From contig NC_056427.1 of NCBI RefSeq assembly GCF_905147365.1, forward strand, positions 4,035,001 through 4,099,000: DNA of 64,000 nucleotides, in the 5' to 3' direction. The DNA is from Aricia agestis. Taxonomy: Eukaryota > Arthropoda > Insecta > Lepidoptera > Lycaenidae. Each line of letters starts with the position of its first letter. Position 1 is the stretch's first letter. Made by a program: the position numbers and the translations under genes. This document shows, piece by piece, positions 29,301 to 33,830 of this stretch. A model generated the notes under the pieces. That model saw only the letters and a list, made by a program, of their open reading frames with translations, searched no databases and was not told the origin of the DNA.

Positions 29301-31530
29301 AACTACCCACTAAAAAAAGGCAAACAATACCTGGTAAGGTATTGTTCATCTTAGGGAATAATTCAAGTTTCAACAAAATCGGTTCGATAGTTTTTGAGAT
29401 AGGGAGTTTTAATTCTCAATTACGTACAATTTTGAAGTCGGTTTTATCTTTTTAAAATACAGTTACCTATTAGATGTTTATTAAAACAGACAATTTGTAC
29501 ATAATATCCTGAATATTCAATAATGGAGTTTCCGGCTTTTTTGTCGAATGTCCGGCTAAGACAGCTTTGTCCGGCTTTTCAGCTTAGCAAGCTGACAACC
29601 CTATAATTATATGAACCGGGCTGTACTAATCCTATGTCAGCGCCTTGCTGATTACACAGTATAAACACAGTAGATACACTCGACCTTGAAATCAGACCAG
29701 AGAGAGATTAATTACACTGTATCTGTCTGTCTATTACATCTTCACGCCCAAACCGCTGAACCGATTTTGCTAAATTTGGCGTAGAGATGCTTCGAGTCTC
29801 GGGAAAGGACATAGGATACTTTTTATCCTGGAAAAATGTACGGTTGCGGGCATCATCTAGTATAAAATACGTGGGAGAGCACGAATGGGCCGGCTCGACC
29901 GGAGAAATACCACGTTCTCACAGAAAACCGGCGTGAAACAGCGCTTGCGCTGTGTTTCGCCGAGTGAGTGAGTTTACCGGAGGCCCAATCCCCTACCCTA
30001 TTCCCTTTCCTACCCTCCCCTATTCCCTTCCCTTCCCTTCCCTACCCTACCCTATTACTCTATTCCCTCTTAAAAGGCTGGCAACGCACCTGCATCTCTT
30101 CTGATGCTGCGAGTGTCCATGGGCGACGGAAGTTGCTTTCCATCAGGTGACCCGTTTGCTCGTTTGCCCCCTTATTTCTTAAAAAAAATAAAAAAAATGG
30201 AAAGAACTAAGTCAGATGAAAAAATTATTATTCTTTTGTATTGTACGTGGACTTTGTCTCAATCGCTCTCCTTATCGTAACGAATGAGGTGGCAACTGGG
30301 GCCCACTTGGGGGGGAACTCATTAACTAATGCCATATTTATTACCCTAGAGCCACTGAAAAATTAATGGCGCTGTCAGTTGAAGGTTAGTCAGTACTATT
30401 CCAAAAACATAGGTTTAGCGATTTAAGCGTCCGAAAATTACACATAGTAAACTCTTAGCCCGTTTGCCTTTTTTGCCCTAATTTTAGTAAAAAAAAGATA
30501 ACTTGTTTATTTGTTAGTACAAGGGATTAATGTATATTTCTCCACAGGCGTCCGTAACCCCCCAGTCGCCGGGCGCACACTACATACTCGCCAACAACAG
30601 GGCAATCACAAACACTGTTACCAAAAAAGGTGAGTTTACCCTGTCCTTACAGGGTAAGTTCAGATACAGGGGTACTTACCCTGTTTAAGCTACATAAATC
30701 AAGAATACTAGAGTTGTTCCAAACCAACTACCAACAGACTAGTTATAGCCAAATCTGAACTACCTAGGTCTTTACTAGACAAGCTTAGAATCGTTCGAAA
30801 AAAACTAGTATTTTACCTATAGGGTTTTCCCGAACTCAGTACAAGGCTAATCAGGGTAATTTCAGATGCAGGGTAAGTACGGATTATACAAATTAATATG
30901 CAATTTAGTCAAGTATTTTTTTAGCTTTACTTTTCCAGTTTTTAGCTTTTCCAGTGCTGCCAGGCGAATAAAATATTCGATGATTTAGCTGCGTTTTACG
31001 ATAAAGTCCTTTAATTAGAAAAAAAACTTCAATTATCTGGACTGTTTCCCTGTTTCTGATACTACCCTGATTACACAATTTTTAATTTTATTCCCAACGT
31101 CATGATAACTCTTAAAATATTTTTCTATGAAGTACCTATATTTTTTTAATCAATAATTTGGGACCGTATACAGGGTGTAACAAAAACAAGTGATAATACT
31201 TTAGGGTGTGTACATGTTCCCTGTGAGATTTCACTGTGTAAGTAGCAGCGCTGAAAGACCAAAATTTTTTTTCACTTTTGTATGGGCAAGGGCCCGAGCG
31301 TCACGAGTTTCCCCATACAAAAGTGAAAAAAATTTTTGGTCTTTCAGCGCTGCTACTTTCACAGGGAACACGTACACACCCTAAATTATTATCACTTGTT
31401 TTTGTTACATCCTGTATATGGCTATTCGCCCATATCCTTTTTTGCTATTTTTGTATATATAATATATTAATTGTTTTTTGTTTTTGTCTTAGGTAACAGC
31501 AACCTGCAACCATTGGCAACGCATGTATAA
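2229..31530 (+). CDS. kirre/rst: Roughest/Kirre (IrreC/Dumbfounded, Neph-family) adhesion receptor, 3' part: 13 exons
   Basis: The exons 2229-2331, 3287-3420, 6526-6649, 14883-15028, 15822-15975, 18850-19085, 19504-19674, 19941-20056, 20254-20402, 24979-25143, 26027-26127, 30548-30629 and 31493-31530 total 1719 nt, which is 572 codons plus TAA. All have AG/GT borders and compatible phases. Order: end of Ig3, Ig4 (C58/W70/C101), Ig5 (C143/W156/C202), transmembrane helix (~225-248), ~320-residue tail ending A-T-H-V. N-X-S/T sites are at residues 86, 128, 184 and 203. Remembered Drosophila Roughest matches: YPPSFRNRP, GRYLCKASVEGY, STLIIRDSQ, YGNPHLR. The family mediates contacts in myoblast fusion, eye patterning and axon guidance, with Hibris/Sns (nephrin) partners. 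Whether this copy is the rst or kirre orthologue cannot be settled here. Ig1-Ig2 and the signal peptide lie outside. Confidence 0.93.
2300..2990 (+). repeat. Tandem duplication of exon 1 end plus splice donor and intron start
   Basis: Copy 1 (2300-2504) and copy 2 (2505-2990) share the exon tail (GCGAG-AGACAGAAAC), GAGGTTACAT, the donor GTAAGTATT, and the following GGTAATAATCATGGTTG and REP-4 fragment. The donors lie at 2332 and 2539, a 207 bp offset. Copy 2 has TAG where copy 1 has the in-frame GAG of Glu, and it carries a MITE insertion. REP-4 sequence lies in both copies, so it predates the duplication. Confidence 0.88.
2611..2840. mobile_element. Harbinger-like MITE with TAA duplication
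   Basis: Termini GGTGAAACCAAACGAGCGTA and the reverse complement of TACGCTCGTTTGGCTTCACC differ at one base. TAA flanks both sides (2608-2610, 2841-2843). A 3-bp TWA target duplication is typical of PIF/Harbinger elements. It interrupts only copy 2 of the exon-end duplication. Confidence 0.78.
3287..3420 (+). CDS. kirre/rst: Exon 2: first half of Ig4
   Basis: Acceptor TTGTCCTAG, donor AATATT|GTAAGT, phase 1 in and 0 out. Residues 35-79 carry YPPSFRNRPKDVEAEVGK, then VTLSC (C58) and PEIRW (W70), the B and C strands of an I-set Ig domain. The lead-in and spacing match Roughest/Kirre Ig4. Confidence 0.92.
3518..3832. mobile_element. MITE with perfect 28 bp terminal inverted repeats
   Basis: The sequence from 3518 (AGACATAGATCAAGATAGAT...) is exactly the reverse complement of 3805-3832. 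The ~260 bp between them carries no coding sequence I trust. It lies 97 bp into intron 2. Confidence 0.72.
3833..4570. other. Intron 2 sequence, nothing recognised
   Basis: AT-rich. A 64-codon minus-strand frame at 4204-4398 with a hydrophobic stretch has no supporting context. Confidence 0.5.
4571..4854 (-). mobile_element. SINE-1 copy with internal deletion
   Basis: It has the T-run, ATGAAATAAGGGGGCAA, a gap missing about 35 bp of the consensus, then CCGTCGCCCATGGACACTCG through to TGGCTCTCCCACGT. Confidence 0.87.
5030..5475. repeat. Dispersed repeat ending in GGCTACGGAACCCTAA
   Basis: It contains GATACCCCACACG, TTTCGGAGAAAAGCGGCTGT, ACGGACGGACAGACAGAAC and the end GGCTACGGAACCCTAAA. A related stretch (GATACCCCACACGG) is at about 40681-40860. 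Probably a non-autonomous element; class unknown. Confidence 0.5.
5570..5732. mobile_element. Foldback MITE, ~63 bp arms
   Basis: Both ends are ACGGCCGTTCCCAATATTTG in inverted orientation. The arms continue through CTATCTCTGGTTT and AGAGATAGGAATAGCTCA with few mismatches around a ~35 bp loop. Confidence 0.82.
5733..6525. other. Rest of intron 2, nothing recognised
   Basis: No convincing coding, RNA or repeat signal. A 69-codon minus-strand frame near 6088-6297 is not supported. Confidence 0.45.
6526..6649 (+). CDS. kirre/rst: Exon 3: second half of Ig4
   Basis: Acceptor TTGTTTTTAG, donor AAAG|GTATGT, phase 0 in and 1 out. Residues 80-120 include the sequon NLT (N86) and SGRYLCKASVEGYKEI with C101 as the F-strand cysteine, ending SIFIKG. 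This resembles Roughest Ig4, which ends in a comparable KANVPGY segment. Confidence 0.93.
6685..7045 (+). mobile_element. SINE-2: tRNA-headed SINE, full length
   Basis: An A-box-like TGGTCCAGTGG (6693-6703) and a B-box GGTTCGATTCC (6743-6753) form a tRNA-like pol III head. The body contains GATGATCCATGCATCGGACC, CCCACTGGGTTATGAGAGTA and GTGCACTGCGCATACACTTG. Other copies: 23384-23534, 26390-26721, 53061-53402 and a headless one at 44497-44678. Confidence 0.82.
7046..7500. repeat. Mixed repeat fragments in intron 3
   Basis: A GACACAGGAGATACAG-CGGTGG segment at 7391-7440 recurs at 38664-38705, and in reverse near 8310-8370. A REP-6 fragment with GGTGCGAGTCGGACTCGCGC follows at 7450-7490. Frames here are not credible. 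Confidence 0.5.
7581..7623. repeat. Perfect 43 bp palindrome (21 bp arms, 1 nt centre)
   Basis: TTGTTTTCTATGAGAGGCCG plus G (7581-7601) is exactly mirrored at 7603-7623 around a single C. No longer element boundary is visible. Confidence 0.9.
7624..8484. other. Intron 3 sequence, no gene seen
   Basis: AT-rich. It includes TGTGACAAGTGTCACAACTGTCACA near 8027 (imperfect TGTCAC repeats) and a reversed fragment of the 7391 repeat near 8310-8370. Confidence 0.45.
8485..8821 (-). mobile_element. SINE-1 copy, antisense
   Basis: Full length, with a long T-run at the left and the head CCATTCGTGTCGAAGCATGG at the right. Confidence 0.88.
8933..9228 (+). repeat. Two tandem 148 bp units (CTAGCTGTCCCGGTGAACTT)
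   Basis: Units start at 8933 and 9081. Both contain CCTTCCCTGGACTTCTACGA and CCAATCCGTTCAGCCGTTTT and end in CCATTTTTA. The unit is a lepidopteran-type dispersed repeat, here duplicated head to tail with few differences. Confidence 0.8.
9581..10255. mobile_element. Large foldback: two inverted REP-4 copies around a MITE
   Basis: The left arm (9581-9814) and right arm (10044-10255) are reverse complements. Each carries GCGAAAGTGTGTCTGTC, CTCAAAGTATCTTCATACC and ATTAGTATGGATAATTATTA. The arms extend past REP-4 into a shared flank, so this is an inverted duplication rather than two independent insertions. Confidence 0.8.
9828..10020. mobile_element. MITE with AGGTCTACCAGAATCTGATG termini
   Basis: A perfect terminal inverted repeat of about 25 bp, starting AGGTCTACCAGAATCTGATG, bounds an AT-rich core. 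It sits in the spacer of the larger foldback. Confidence 0.82.
10605..10815 (+). repeat. REP-7 copy (partial)
   Basis: REP-7 is marked by GACCGAGCTTTGCTCGGTAT, CGATAAAACACGAAT, AGATCGATTTATCGCCCCCG, CGTTGGAGCCGATTCCGAGA and CAAGAATTGCTCGTTTAAAG. This copy lacks the 5' part. A 142-codon frame starting at 10350 runs into it and is not considered a gene. Confidence 0.65.
10828..11200 (+). repeat. REP-9 half-hairpin followed by LINE-like 3' tail
   Basis: 10828-11010 is the left arm of the REP-9 foldback (CAGGGTGT, TTTAGGGTGTGTATGG, GGGCAAGCGCCCGAGCGTCA). From 11030 comes CTACCACCGGTTCGGGAACT and GAGAAGAACCGACG, which I know as the 3' end of a common lepidopteran retroposon. Confidence 0.55.
11201..12457. 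other. Intron 3 sequence; one shared fragment, no gene
   Basis: Mostly AT-rich. 11652-11750 (AACTCGGCGATGATTCCGCG, GTGTGAAGAGAGAAGGACGA) recurs in reverse at 50705-50798, so it is a dispersed repeat of unknown class. Confidence 0.5.
12458..12620 (-). repeat. REP-4 (CTGT-element) copy
   Basis: REP-4 is a very frequent short element. In this orientation it reads GACGC-CGCAACTCCGTTGCGCC, CCGTACATTTTTCC, GGATAAAAAGTATCC, CCCGGGACTCAAAGTAT, TCGGTTCAGCGGTTTGGGCG and GACAGACAGACA, usually ending GCATTTATAATATTAGTATG. Class undetermined; a Helitron-like or SINE origin are both possible. Confidence 0.7.
13074..13294. mobile_element. MITE with CTACGAATAATAAAAACTAA termini
   Basis: Terminal inverted repeats of about 33 bp with two mismatches. 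A second copy at about 45071-45360 is interrupted by a SINE-1 fragment, which supports the element boundaries. Confidence 0.78.
13371..13533 (+). repeat. REP-4 copy
   Basis: It has the GTGTCTGTCTGTCTGTTACC start, TTTTTATCCC and the GATGTCATCTAGTAA end. It directly abuts the next MITE. Confidence 0.6.
13540..13699. mobile_element. Foldback MITE (CACTAGGCCGAAGTTACGCG)
   Basis: Arms of about 45 bp match with one or two differences (…GCGTAAATTCCGC-TGATTACGCCCG). The core carries CGTCGCGTTCCGTCCG. Confidence 0.83.
13700..14037 (+). repeat. TATA-rich low-complexity DNA and LINE-like 3' end
   Basis: 13715-13860 is TA-rich. 13895-14037 (GGTTTGCATCTACCTCACAT, GGTTTGGCTGGAAGATAATG, CATTAAGCCCGCCTTTGTAC, then AAATAAAATAAA) looks like the 3' UTR of a CR1-type LINE. 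A minus-strand relative lies at 33680-33830. Confidence 0.55.
14175..14395 (-). repeat. REP-5 copy
   Basis: TATCGCGGGCTTTAAG, AAAATAAACCTAACCTAATA, CCAGACTTCGGTACGGTGTT and GTTGATAAAAATTTACCGTG identify it. Confidence 0.6.
14392..14845. repeat. REP-6 copy, ends 38 bp before exon 4
   Basis: TTAGGGTTCCTTACCCAAAA, AACGGGACCCTATTACTGAG, TCTGTCTGTCTCCAGGCTGT, GGCTCCCATAC and GGTCCGACTCGTACTTGGCC mark a full-length copy. A reversed full copy lies at 51823-52258. Confidence 0.65.
14883..15028 (+). CDS. kirre/rst: Exon 4: first half of Ig5
   Basis: Acceptor TTTTGTTTCAG, donor CAG|GTAAGA, phase 1 in and 0 out. Residues 121-169 start GPPKILSNNTQFGSQGDAVH and hold the B-strand cysteine C143 and the C-strand W156. 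The sequon NNT is at N128. The lead GSQGDAVHIECAAFSVP parallels Roughest Ig5. Confidence 0.94.
15029..15788. other. Intron 4, nothing recognised
   Basis: 793 bp intron in all, AT-rich, with no repeat that I can match elsewhere in the window. Confidence 0.5.
15789..15821 (+). other. Possible in-frame extension of exon 5 (alternative acceptor)
   Basis: TTACTTCCTTCAG ends at 15788, 33 nt upstream of the acceptor I chose. Using it would add 11 open codons, LNHCQSEFFLQ. The downstream site gives the same residue count as remembered Roughest between EGKEI and PGG, so the short form is preferred. Confidence 0.4.
15822..15975 (+). CDS. kirre/rst: Exon 5: second half of Ig5
   Basis: Acceptor TTCTTCCTCCAG, donor AACA|GTAAGT, phase 0 in and 1 out. 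Residues 170-220 contain STLIIRDSQSRHFGVYKCNV with F-strand cysteine C202, and sequons NST (N184) and NVS (N203). STLIIRDSQ is nearly invariant in the family as I remember it. A SINE-1 begins only 15 bp after the exon. Confidence 0.95.
15991..16318 (-). mobile_element. SINE-1 copy next to exon 5 donor, antisense
   Basis: Full length, followed by a REP-4 tail fragment (CGCAACGGAGTTGCGGGCGT, 16331-16362). Confidence 0.88.
16768..17083 (+). repeat. Two REP-7 copies in tandem
   Basis: A short copy (16768-16882) and a longer one (16886-17083) both carry TTTGCTCGGTATTCGATAAA and GATCGATTTATCGCCCCCG, and both end at CAAGAATTGCTCGTTTAAAG. Confidence 0.65.
17084..18571. other. Intron 5, diverged REP-4 pieces, no gene
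   Basis: REP-4 fragments lie at 17515-17640 (CTATGTCCTTTCCCGGGACT) and 18115-18245 (AACAGAAAGACAGACAGACA). GGGCTATTAGCCCATTTCCT at 17210 resembles a short repeat also at 31420. Otherwise AT-rich. Confidence 0.5.
18572..18792 (+). repeat. REP-4 copy upstream of exon 6
   Basis: It starts TAATATTATAAATGCGAAAT, runs through GTCTGTTTGTCTGCCTG and ATTTTGCTGAAATTTGGTGA, and ends TTCATCTAGTT, 58 bp before the exon 6 acceptor. Confidence 0.7.
18850..19085 (+). CDS. kirre/rst: Exon 6: transmembrane helix and start of cytoplasmic tail
   Basis: Acceptor TATTTTCAG, donor GAAATT|GTAAGT, phase 1 in and 0 out. Residues 221-299 begin KSFPLLLILFGVTSGTIMVA, a hydrophobic run to about L248. The basic stop-transfer CQRKQRKNKQQ places what follows in the cytosol. 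The tail start ends NISDLKLELRQANG, close to the SDLKVDI stretch I recall from Roughest. Confidence 0.94.
19086..19503. other. Intron 6, nothing recognised
   Basis: 418 bp, AT-rich and apparently repeat-free. Confidence 0.5.
19504..19674 (+). CDS. kirre/rst: Exon 7: cytoplasmic tail, Tyr-rich
   Basis: Acceptor TTCTTTCAG, donor TATAAG|GTAAGC, phase 0 both sides. It encodes residues 300-356. The second half is rich in tyrosine (TYQPYRYSNDYTDPAYADCY), offering candidate phosphorylation sites. Neph-family tails are known to be tyrosine-phosphorylated; which residues matter here is unknown. Confidence 0.9.
19941..20056 (+). CDS. kirre/rst: Exon 8: cytoplasmic tail
   Basis: Acceptor TTCTCCGACAG, donor AACAG|GTAATT, phase 0 in and 2 out. 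Residues 357-394 include GYHTYVHYGHDYTPGSLR, comparable to the GYVPYGDYSTHYSP stretch I recall from Roughest, followed by a Ser/Thr-rich piece. Confidence 0.9.
20254..20402 (+). CDS. kirre/rst: Exon 9: cytoplasmic tail, low complexity
   Basis: Acceptor TATTTTGACAG, donor GAAG|GTATGT, phase 2 in and 1 out. Residues 395-444 are Ser/Asn-rich (RSINGSLPRSIDTPSSAQYN) and probably disordered. It is followed by a 4.6 kb intron. Confidence 0.88.
20757..21002 (+). mobile_element. SINE-1 copy, 3'-truncated, sense
   Basis: It begins CATACTTCGGCACGAATGGG and stops after GCAGCTCTTCTGATGCT without the A-rich end. Confidence 0.85.
21003..21929 (-). repeat. Intron 9: REP-8b piece and a decayed SINE-3
   Basis: 21300-21475 resembles REP-8b (TCGGTCCAGTAGTTTCGGAG, AACAAACAATC). 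21475-21710 matches the SINE at 48835-49146 (GTATGGTTGCCCAAGCACAT, CGAACCTGCAACCACT, ACCAAAGGTCTACCCACTAG), minus orientation. Confidence 0.5.
21930..22240 (-). repeat. REP-4 copy plus partial second copy
   Basis: 21930-22124 is a near-complete copy (ACTAGATGACGTCCGCAACT through GCATTTATAATATTAGTATG). 22130-22240 repeats the middle of the element. Confidence 0.7.
22349..22679 (+). repeat. REP-7 full-length copy
   Basis: It starts AGTACCTGGATGACCGAGCT and includes ACGCCATCTGCTGGTCGTTA, AATAGATGTCAGGAAGAGTC and TATCGATTATCGATAAAACA. It ends CAAGAATTGCTCGTTTAAAG. Confidence 0.75.
22680..23383. other. Intron 9 sequence, nothing recognised
   Basis: No repeat or gene that I can support. Confidence 0.45.
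23384..23534 (-). mobile_element. SINE-2 copy, head half
   Basis: ATGGATCATCTTACTTGTCA through CATGTTTCCAACGCGGGATT to CACTGCACCACGGAGGCG: the tRNA-like head in minus orientation, without the distal body. Confidence 0.78.
23829..24108 (-). mobile_element. SINE-1 copy, antisense, shortened C/T region
   Basis: TTTTTAATGAAATAAGGGGG to AAGCATGCCTCTCCCACGT. Confidence 0.86.
24433..24900 (-). repeat. REP-5 copy with nested REP-4 insertion
   Basis: The REP-5 left part (24475-24650: TTATCGCGGGATTTGA, CAGACTTCGGCACGGTGTTT) and right part (24845-24900: AGTTGATAAAAATGC, CTTTACCGTGGCG) flank a complete REP-4 at 24658-24844. REP-4 jumped into REP-5 here. Confidence 0.68.
24976..24981 (+). promoter_or_regulatory. 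NAGNAG tandem splice acceptor of exon 10
   Basis: TTGTCAGCAG|GCAGC offers AG at 24974-24975 and 24977-24978. After the single G carried from exon 9, both keep frame: E-G-S-R with the distal site, E-A-G-S-R with the proximal one. Confidence 0.7.
24979..25143 (+). CDS. kirre/rst: Exon 10: cytoplasmic tail, conserved YGNPHLR block and PPPY motif
   Basis: Phase 1 in and out, donor TCGG|GTGAGT. It encodes residues 445-499 (G500 is split). GVDVRYAATYGNPHLR resembles the RYSAIYGNPYLR block I recall from Roughest. PAATPAPPPYSALR contains PPPY (485-488), a PPxY-type WW-domain ligand that could also suit SH3 partners; function here is inference. The exon is strikingly GC-rich against its AT-rich introns. 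Confidence 0.93.
25164..25556. repeat. 93 bp minisatellite, about 4.2 units
   Basis: Units start at GCGTA near 25164, 25258, 25351, 25444 and 25537 (partial). Each carries CGAAGCTTCG, GCTTCGCAGCAGCACATGGC, ATTCGGTAAGGTATT and CGCATGTGACAT. GCGAAGC and GCTTCGC within a unit can pair. It starts 21 bp after exon 10; the period is a multiple of three, so a 156-codon antisense frame stays open by chance. Confidence 0.92.
25557..26026. other. Rest of intron 10
   Basis: 25560-25690 has degenerate GTGAAGCG/GCGAAACG words, perhaps the decayed edge of the minisatellite. The rest is AT-rich. Confidence 0.5.
26027..26127 (+). CDS. kirre/rst: Exon 11: cytoplasmic tail, Ser/Thr/Pro-rich
   Basis: Acceptor CGTCTTTCAG, donor CCG|GTAAGT, phase 1 in and 0 out. 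Residues 500-533 (GTSSHSITSPTSGASPHATS...) contain several S/T-P dipeptides and look disordered. Confidence 0.88.
26160..26295 (+). repeat. REP-8b fragment
   Basis: AAGCCGAGCTTTGTGAGG, TTTCAAATCGGACCAGTAGT, GAGATTAGAGCGTTCAAACA, then TTTATAATATTAAG. Similar to 62155-62275. Confidence 0.55.
26390..26721 (-). mobile_element. SINE-2 full-length copy, antisense
   Basis: GACGGTGACCGGTTTCATTT, CAGTGGGACGGAAGACCGAC and CTTGTCAGACAGTCAGGTGA; the complement of the B box lies at 26666-26676, and the end is CACTGGACCACGGAGGCG. Confidence 0.82.
26762..26945 (-). repeat. REP-6 fragment
   Basis: CTATAGCGGTTCTTGAGATA, ACGGACAGCCTGGAGACAGA, GGGGTCCCGTTTTTACCCTT and GGGGACGGAACC. Confidence 0.6.
26946..27570. 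other. Intron 11, TTCGGC low-complexity patch
   Basis: 27231-27310 repeats CGGCTTCGGCTTCATTCGG and TTCGGCTTCAG. Nothing coding is seen. Confidence 0.5.
27571..28080 (+). repeat. REP-8 (TAGCGACCCGCCCCGGCGTC) copy
   Basis: It starts CTAGCGACCCGCCCCGGCGT and CGCACGGGTATAAAATATAT, and ends TTTATAATATTATGTATAGA. Internal GGACCAG-AGTTCCTGAGATT pieces repeat within it. A second copy is at 50129-50622. Confidence 0.75.
28382..28575 (-). repeat. REP-4 copy
   Basis: ACTAGAAAATGCCCGCAACT, CGTTTATCGCGCGGAAACCG, CCTTTCCCGGGGCTCAAAGC, TCGGTTCAGCGGTTTGGGCG, TATAATATTAGTATTC. Confidence 0.72.
28711..29604. mobile_element. Composite TIR element with two younger insertions
   Basis: Ends are TAGGGTTGTCAG (28711) and CTGACAACCCTA (29592). 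CCGGACAAAG and CTTTGTCCGG follow or precede them inside. A diverged REP-4 (28840-29040) and the ACCGACTTCAAAA element (29113-29446) lie within. Confidence 0.55.
29113..29446. mobile_element. Element with ACCGACTTCAAAA termini
   Basis: It begins TTAACCGACTTCAAAAAAAG and ends TTTTGAAGTCGGTTTT. The body has ATATCTCTGGAACTACCCAC and AAATCGGTTCGATAGTTTTT. Familiar from lepidopteran genomes, non-coding. Confidence 0.65.
29716..29866 (+). repeat. REP-4 copy abutting SINE-1
   Basis: CTGTCTGTCTATTACATCTT through CGAGTCTCGGGAAAGGACAT to GTTGCGGGCATCATCTAGTA. Confidence 0.68.
29869..30189 (+). mobile_element. SINE-1 copy, sense
   Basis: It runs from ACGTGGGAGAGCACGAATGG (a short deletion after GAGAGC) to CCCCCTTATTTCTTAAAAAA. 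Confidence 0.88.
30190..30547. other. End of intron 11, nothing recognised
   Basis: It contains only the acceptor approach TATTTCTCCACAG. Confidence 0.5.
30548..30629 (+). CDS. kirre/rst: Exon 12: cytoplasmic tail
   Basis: Acceptor TTTCTCCACAG, donor AAAG|GTGAGT, phase 0 in and 1 out. It encodes residues 534-560: ASVTPQSPGAHYILANNRAI, then TNTVTKK. The HYIL segment is a conserved-looking island near the C-terminus. Confidence 0.9.
30630..31073. mobile_element. CAGGGTAA-type MITE (MITE-C) and fragments, intron 12
   Basis: A complete element spans 30848-31073: AATCAGGGTAATTTCAGATG at the left and CTGATACTACCCTGATT at the right. 30632-30690 carries further TACCCTGT/ACAGGGTAAGTTCAGATAC words. 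A relative lies at 36199-36370. Confidence 0.7.
31167..31418. mobile_element. REP-9 foldback MITE, ~115 bp arms, in last intron
   Basis: TATACAGGGTGTAACAAAAA at the left and its near-complement at the right; the arms pair through CTTTAGGGTGTGTAC and AGCAGCGCTGAAAGACC. Loop GGGCCCGAGCGTCACGAG. It ends 74 bp before the last exon. Confidence 0.88.
31493..31530 (+). CDS. kirre/rst: Exon 13: C-terminus with PDZ ligand A-T-H-V and stop
   Basis: Acceptor TTTTGTCTTAG, phase 1 in. It encodes GNSNLQPLATHV (561-572) then TAA. The last three residues T-H-V fit a class I PDZ ligand. Neph1 also ends in THV and binds ZO-1 through it; the partner in insects is inference here. Confidence 0.93.
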
Positions 31531-33679
31531 CGTGTAAGTCACTCTGAAATGTCAGAAACGGACTGCTGACTGTTTATACTGTAAATATCGAATTTATTTG
31601 GCTAAGTTTCCTTAAAACTCAGTATTTTAAGGAAATGTAATGCATTGTGTTCTATTATATTATTATTCATCAATGAATCTCTTGAAATCTTCATTATTTA
31701 TATTTGTTGAAACTACAGCTGGTTTGACACGCCTGAAAAAAACAGCCTTTTAGTTGACAGTTGTGCAATGTACTGTTCTTTACATAAATATGATTGCATG
31801 CAAAGTGTTATGTCCTGTGGCTAAATGAAATTGTTTTCCTTAAAAGTTATAATATAATTATAATGATTGTCTATTAGAGTCTTGAATAGTTAGCTAGAAA
31901 ATTGTTTTTAGTATTTTGAGATGTAATTAGTAAGAATTTGTAGGAATTTAAGTCAATTTTAAATTCGAGACTGCTCCTCACTATACATATTAGAATAAGA
32001 TTTTTCACTTAAATGTAAATACTAAATGTAGTACTTATTAAAATCAATGAAATGTATGTGAATTGTCAATTTCGTCAACAGATCATTTATTATTTTTACT
32101 GTCGTCAAATATTTTGTAATGTTTACTTTGGTAGCACAAAAACAGGATTTATTATATTACATAATATATATTATTTTCACGTATTTACACTTTTAGATTA
32201 TAGATTTAAGTAAAAACAATTTTTTATCCCATATTACTTAATAAAGTATAAGATTGAAGTGGATAAAATCTAAAGGAACTTGGTACATTTTTAAATTGCA
32301 TTATTTCGAATTCGGAACATCCACTTAAAATGGAAGTCGTAAAAAACAACGATTATGGAATTTATAGGAAAACTCTCAAACTTCGAGTTGACTTTCCTTT
32401 AATCGCTATTTTCTTAATTGCTTTAAATTTCAATGACTTTTGTTCTCAACTGTACCGTCAATATTCTGAGGAAGTAAGTCTAATTTATTACGACTTTTAT
32501 ATCGGAGAGTACAGTCGCGAGGAATAAGTTTTATAATGTTATTTTATTTTAGTATAGATTGTAACATCCATTTGGCGGTCTTTTAAGCATGGCTTGCTAA
32601 AATATTTATTTTGTTAGTTTTCTAAAAAAATCGTGAACGGCCGAATCGATTTGGCTAATTTTAGCCATGAAATATTAGTATAAGTCGAGGGAACGTTTGT
32701 ATGGTTAGGAAATTATTATGTTTGCAAGAGGTACGATGTTCACCGGGTCATCAATATTGAATAAATATTACCGTAGAAAGCCGCCAAAATTTTGATACTT
32801 ATTTTCCCATCGAAAGCACTGATTTCATATCGAATTTAAGCTTTAAATAATATCGTGCCATTCATTAAACATATCTCATTAGAAATATATTATGTGGATA
32901 CATATAAAATCATAATATTATTATAAACATTCTAATATAACGGTATCTATAAAAAAATCCAATAAGGTGACGTCCTTACTAAATTATTCCTCATTTTTGG
33001 TCTGTTACTATTTGAGTATCTCAGAAATAAAGAAAAATGGGGTAAAGTCAATGAAAAATTATCTTTCAATACTTAAATACATATAATATTTTTTCAGACA
33101 AAGCTGTCTTTAAATCAGTTTGAAATAAAATAAGATTTTCATATCCTTAAAACCATATCTCTAGGAATTTTGTAATAGAGTTAGAATTTCACATATCGAA
33201 CAATTATGTCAATTGTAGATATTCTTATTTGATTTGTTTATTAAGACTGATTATAACTTCATTCTAACTAATCTCTGTACTAAAATAATTATTAATATTA
33301 AATATACAGAAATTCCAACAAAAAACAATTAGTGATATTATATAACTCCGGTCGATTTTTTTTTCTTTTGTTAGTATACACAGAATTATTAATAGTTACA
33401 AAAATATTTTTTCCAAAAATCCACAAAAATATAAACCCAACTTAATTACACCTTTTTAGCATATCTTTCAATCAATCAAAGTCAAAAGATTGTGAACTTA
33501 ATACGACGGTATCGTCGCATTTCCATACATAATTATCCTTGAGGCGACAATATCCTTATCAAAAATTCAAATTAACAAGCCAAAATGGGGTTGAAAATTG
33601 GGGTAACTAGGTGAACTTTGGGCATCGGGTGCAAATGACCGCTTTTCTTTTTAACGTCAAAAATGGGGGAAGCCATATT

Positions 33680-33830
33680 TTTTTATTTTTTTTATTATAC
33701 TTTTTGCACACATCAAGGTACAGAGGCGGGCTTAATGCCTTTAGGCATTTTCTTCCAGCCAACCTTTGGGTGATGTAGAGACGAGATGAGGTAGATGCAA
33801 AGTACATCTATATTTGACCTTGAAACCTTT
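33680..33830 (-). repeat. LINE-like 3' end fragment
   Basis: GGCGGGCTTAATGCCTTTAG, TTCTTCCAGCCAACCTTTGG and GAGGTAGATGCAAAG are the reverse of the tail at 13895-14037. Confidence 0.58.

Noticed and set aside
32330..32527. 65-codon frame in the 3' UTR
   Set aside because: Short, AT-rich, without domain or context.
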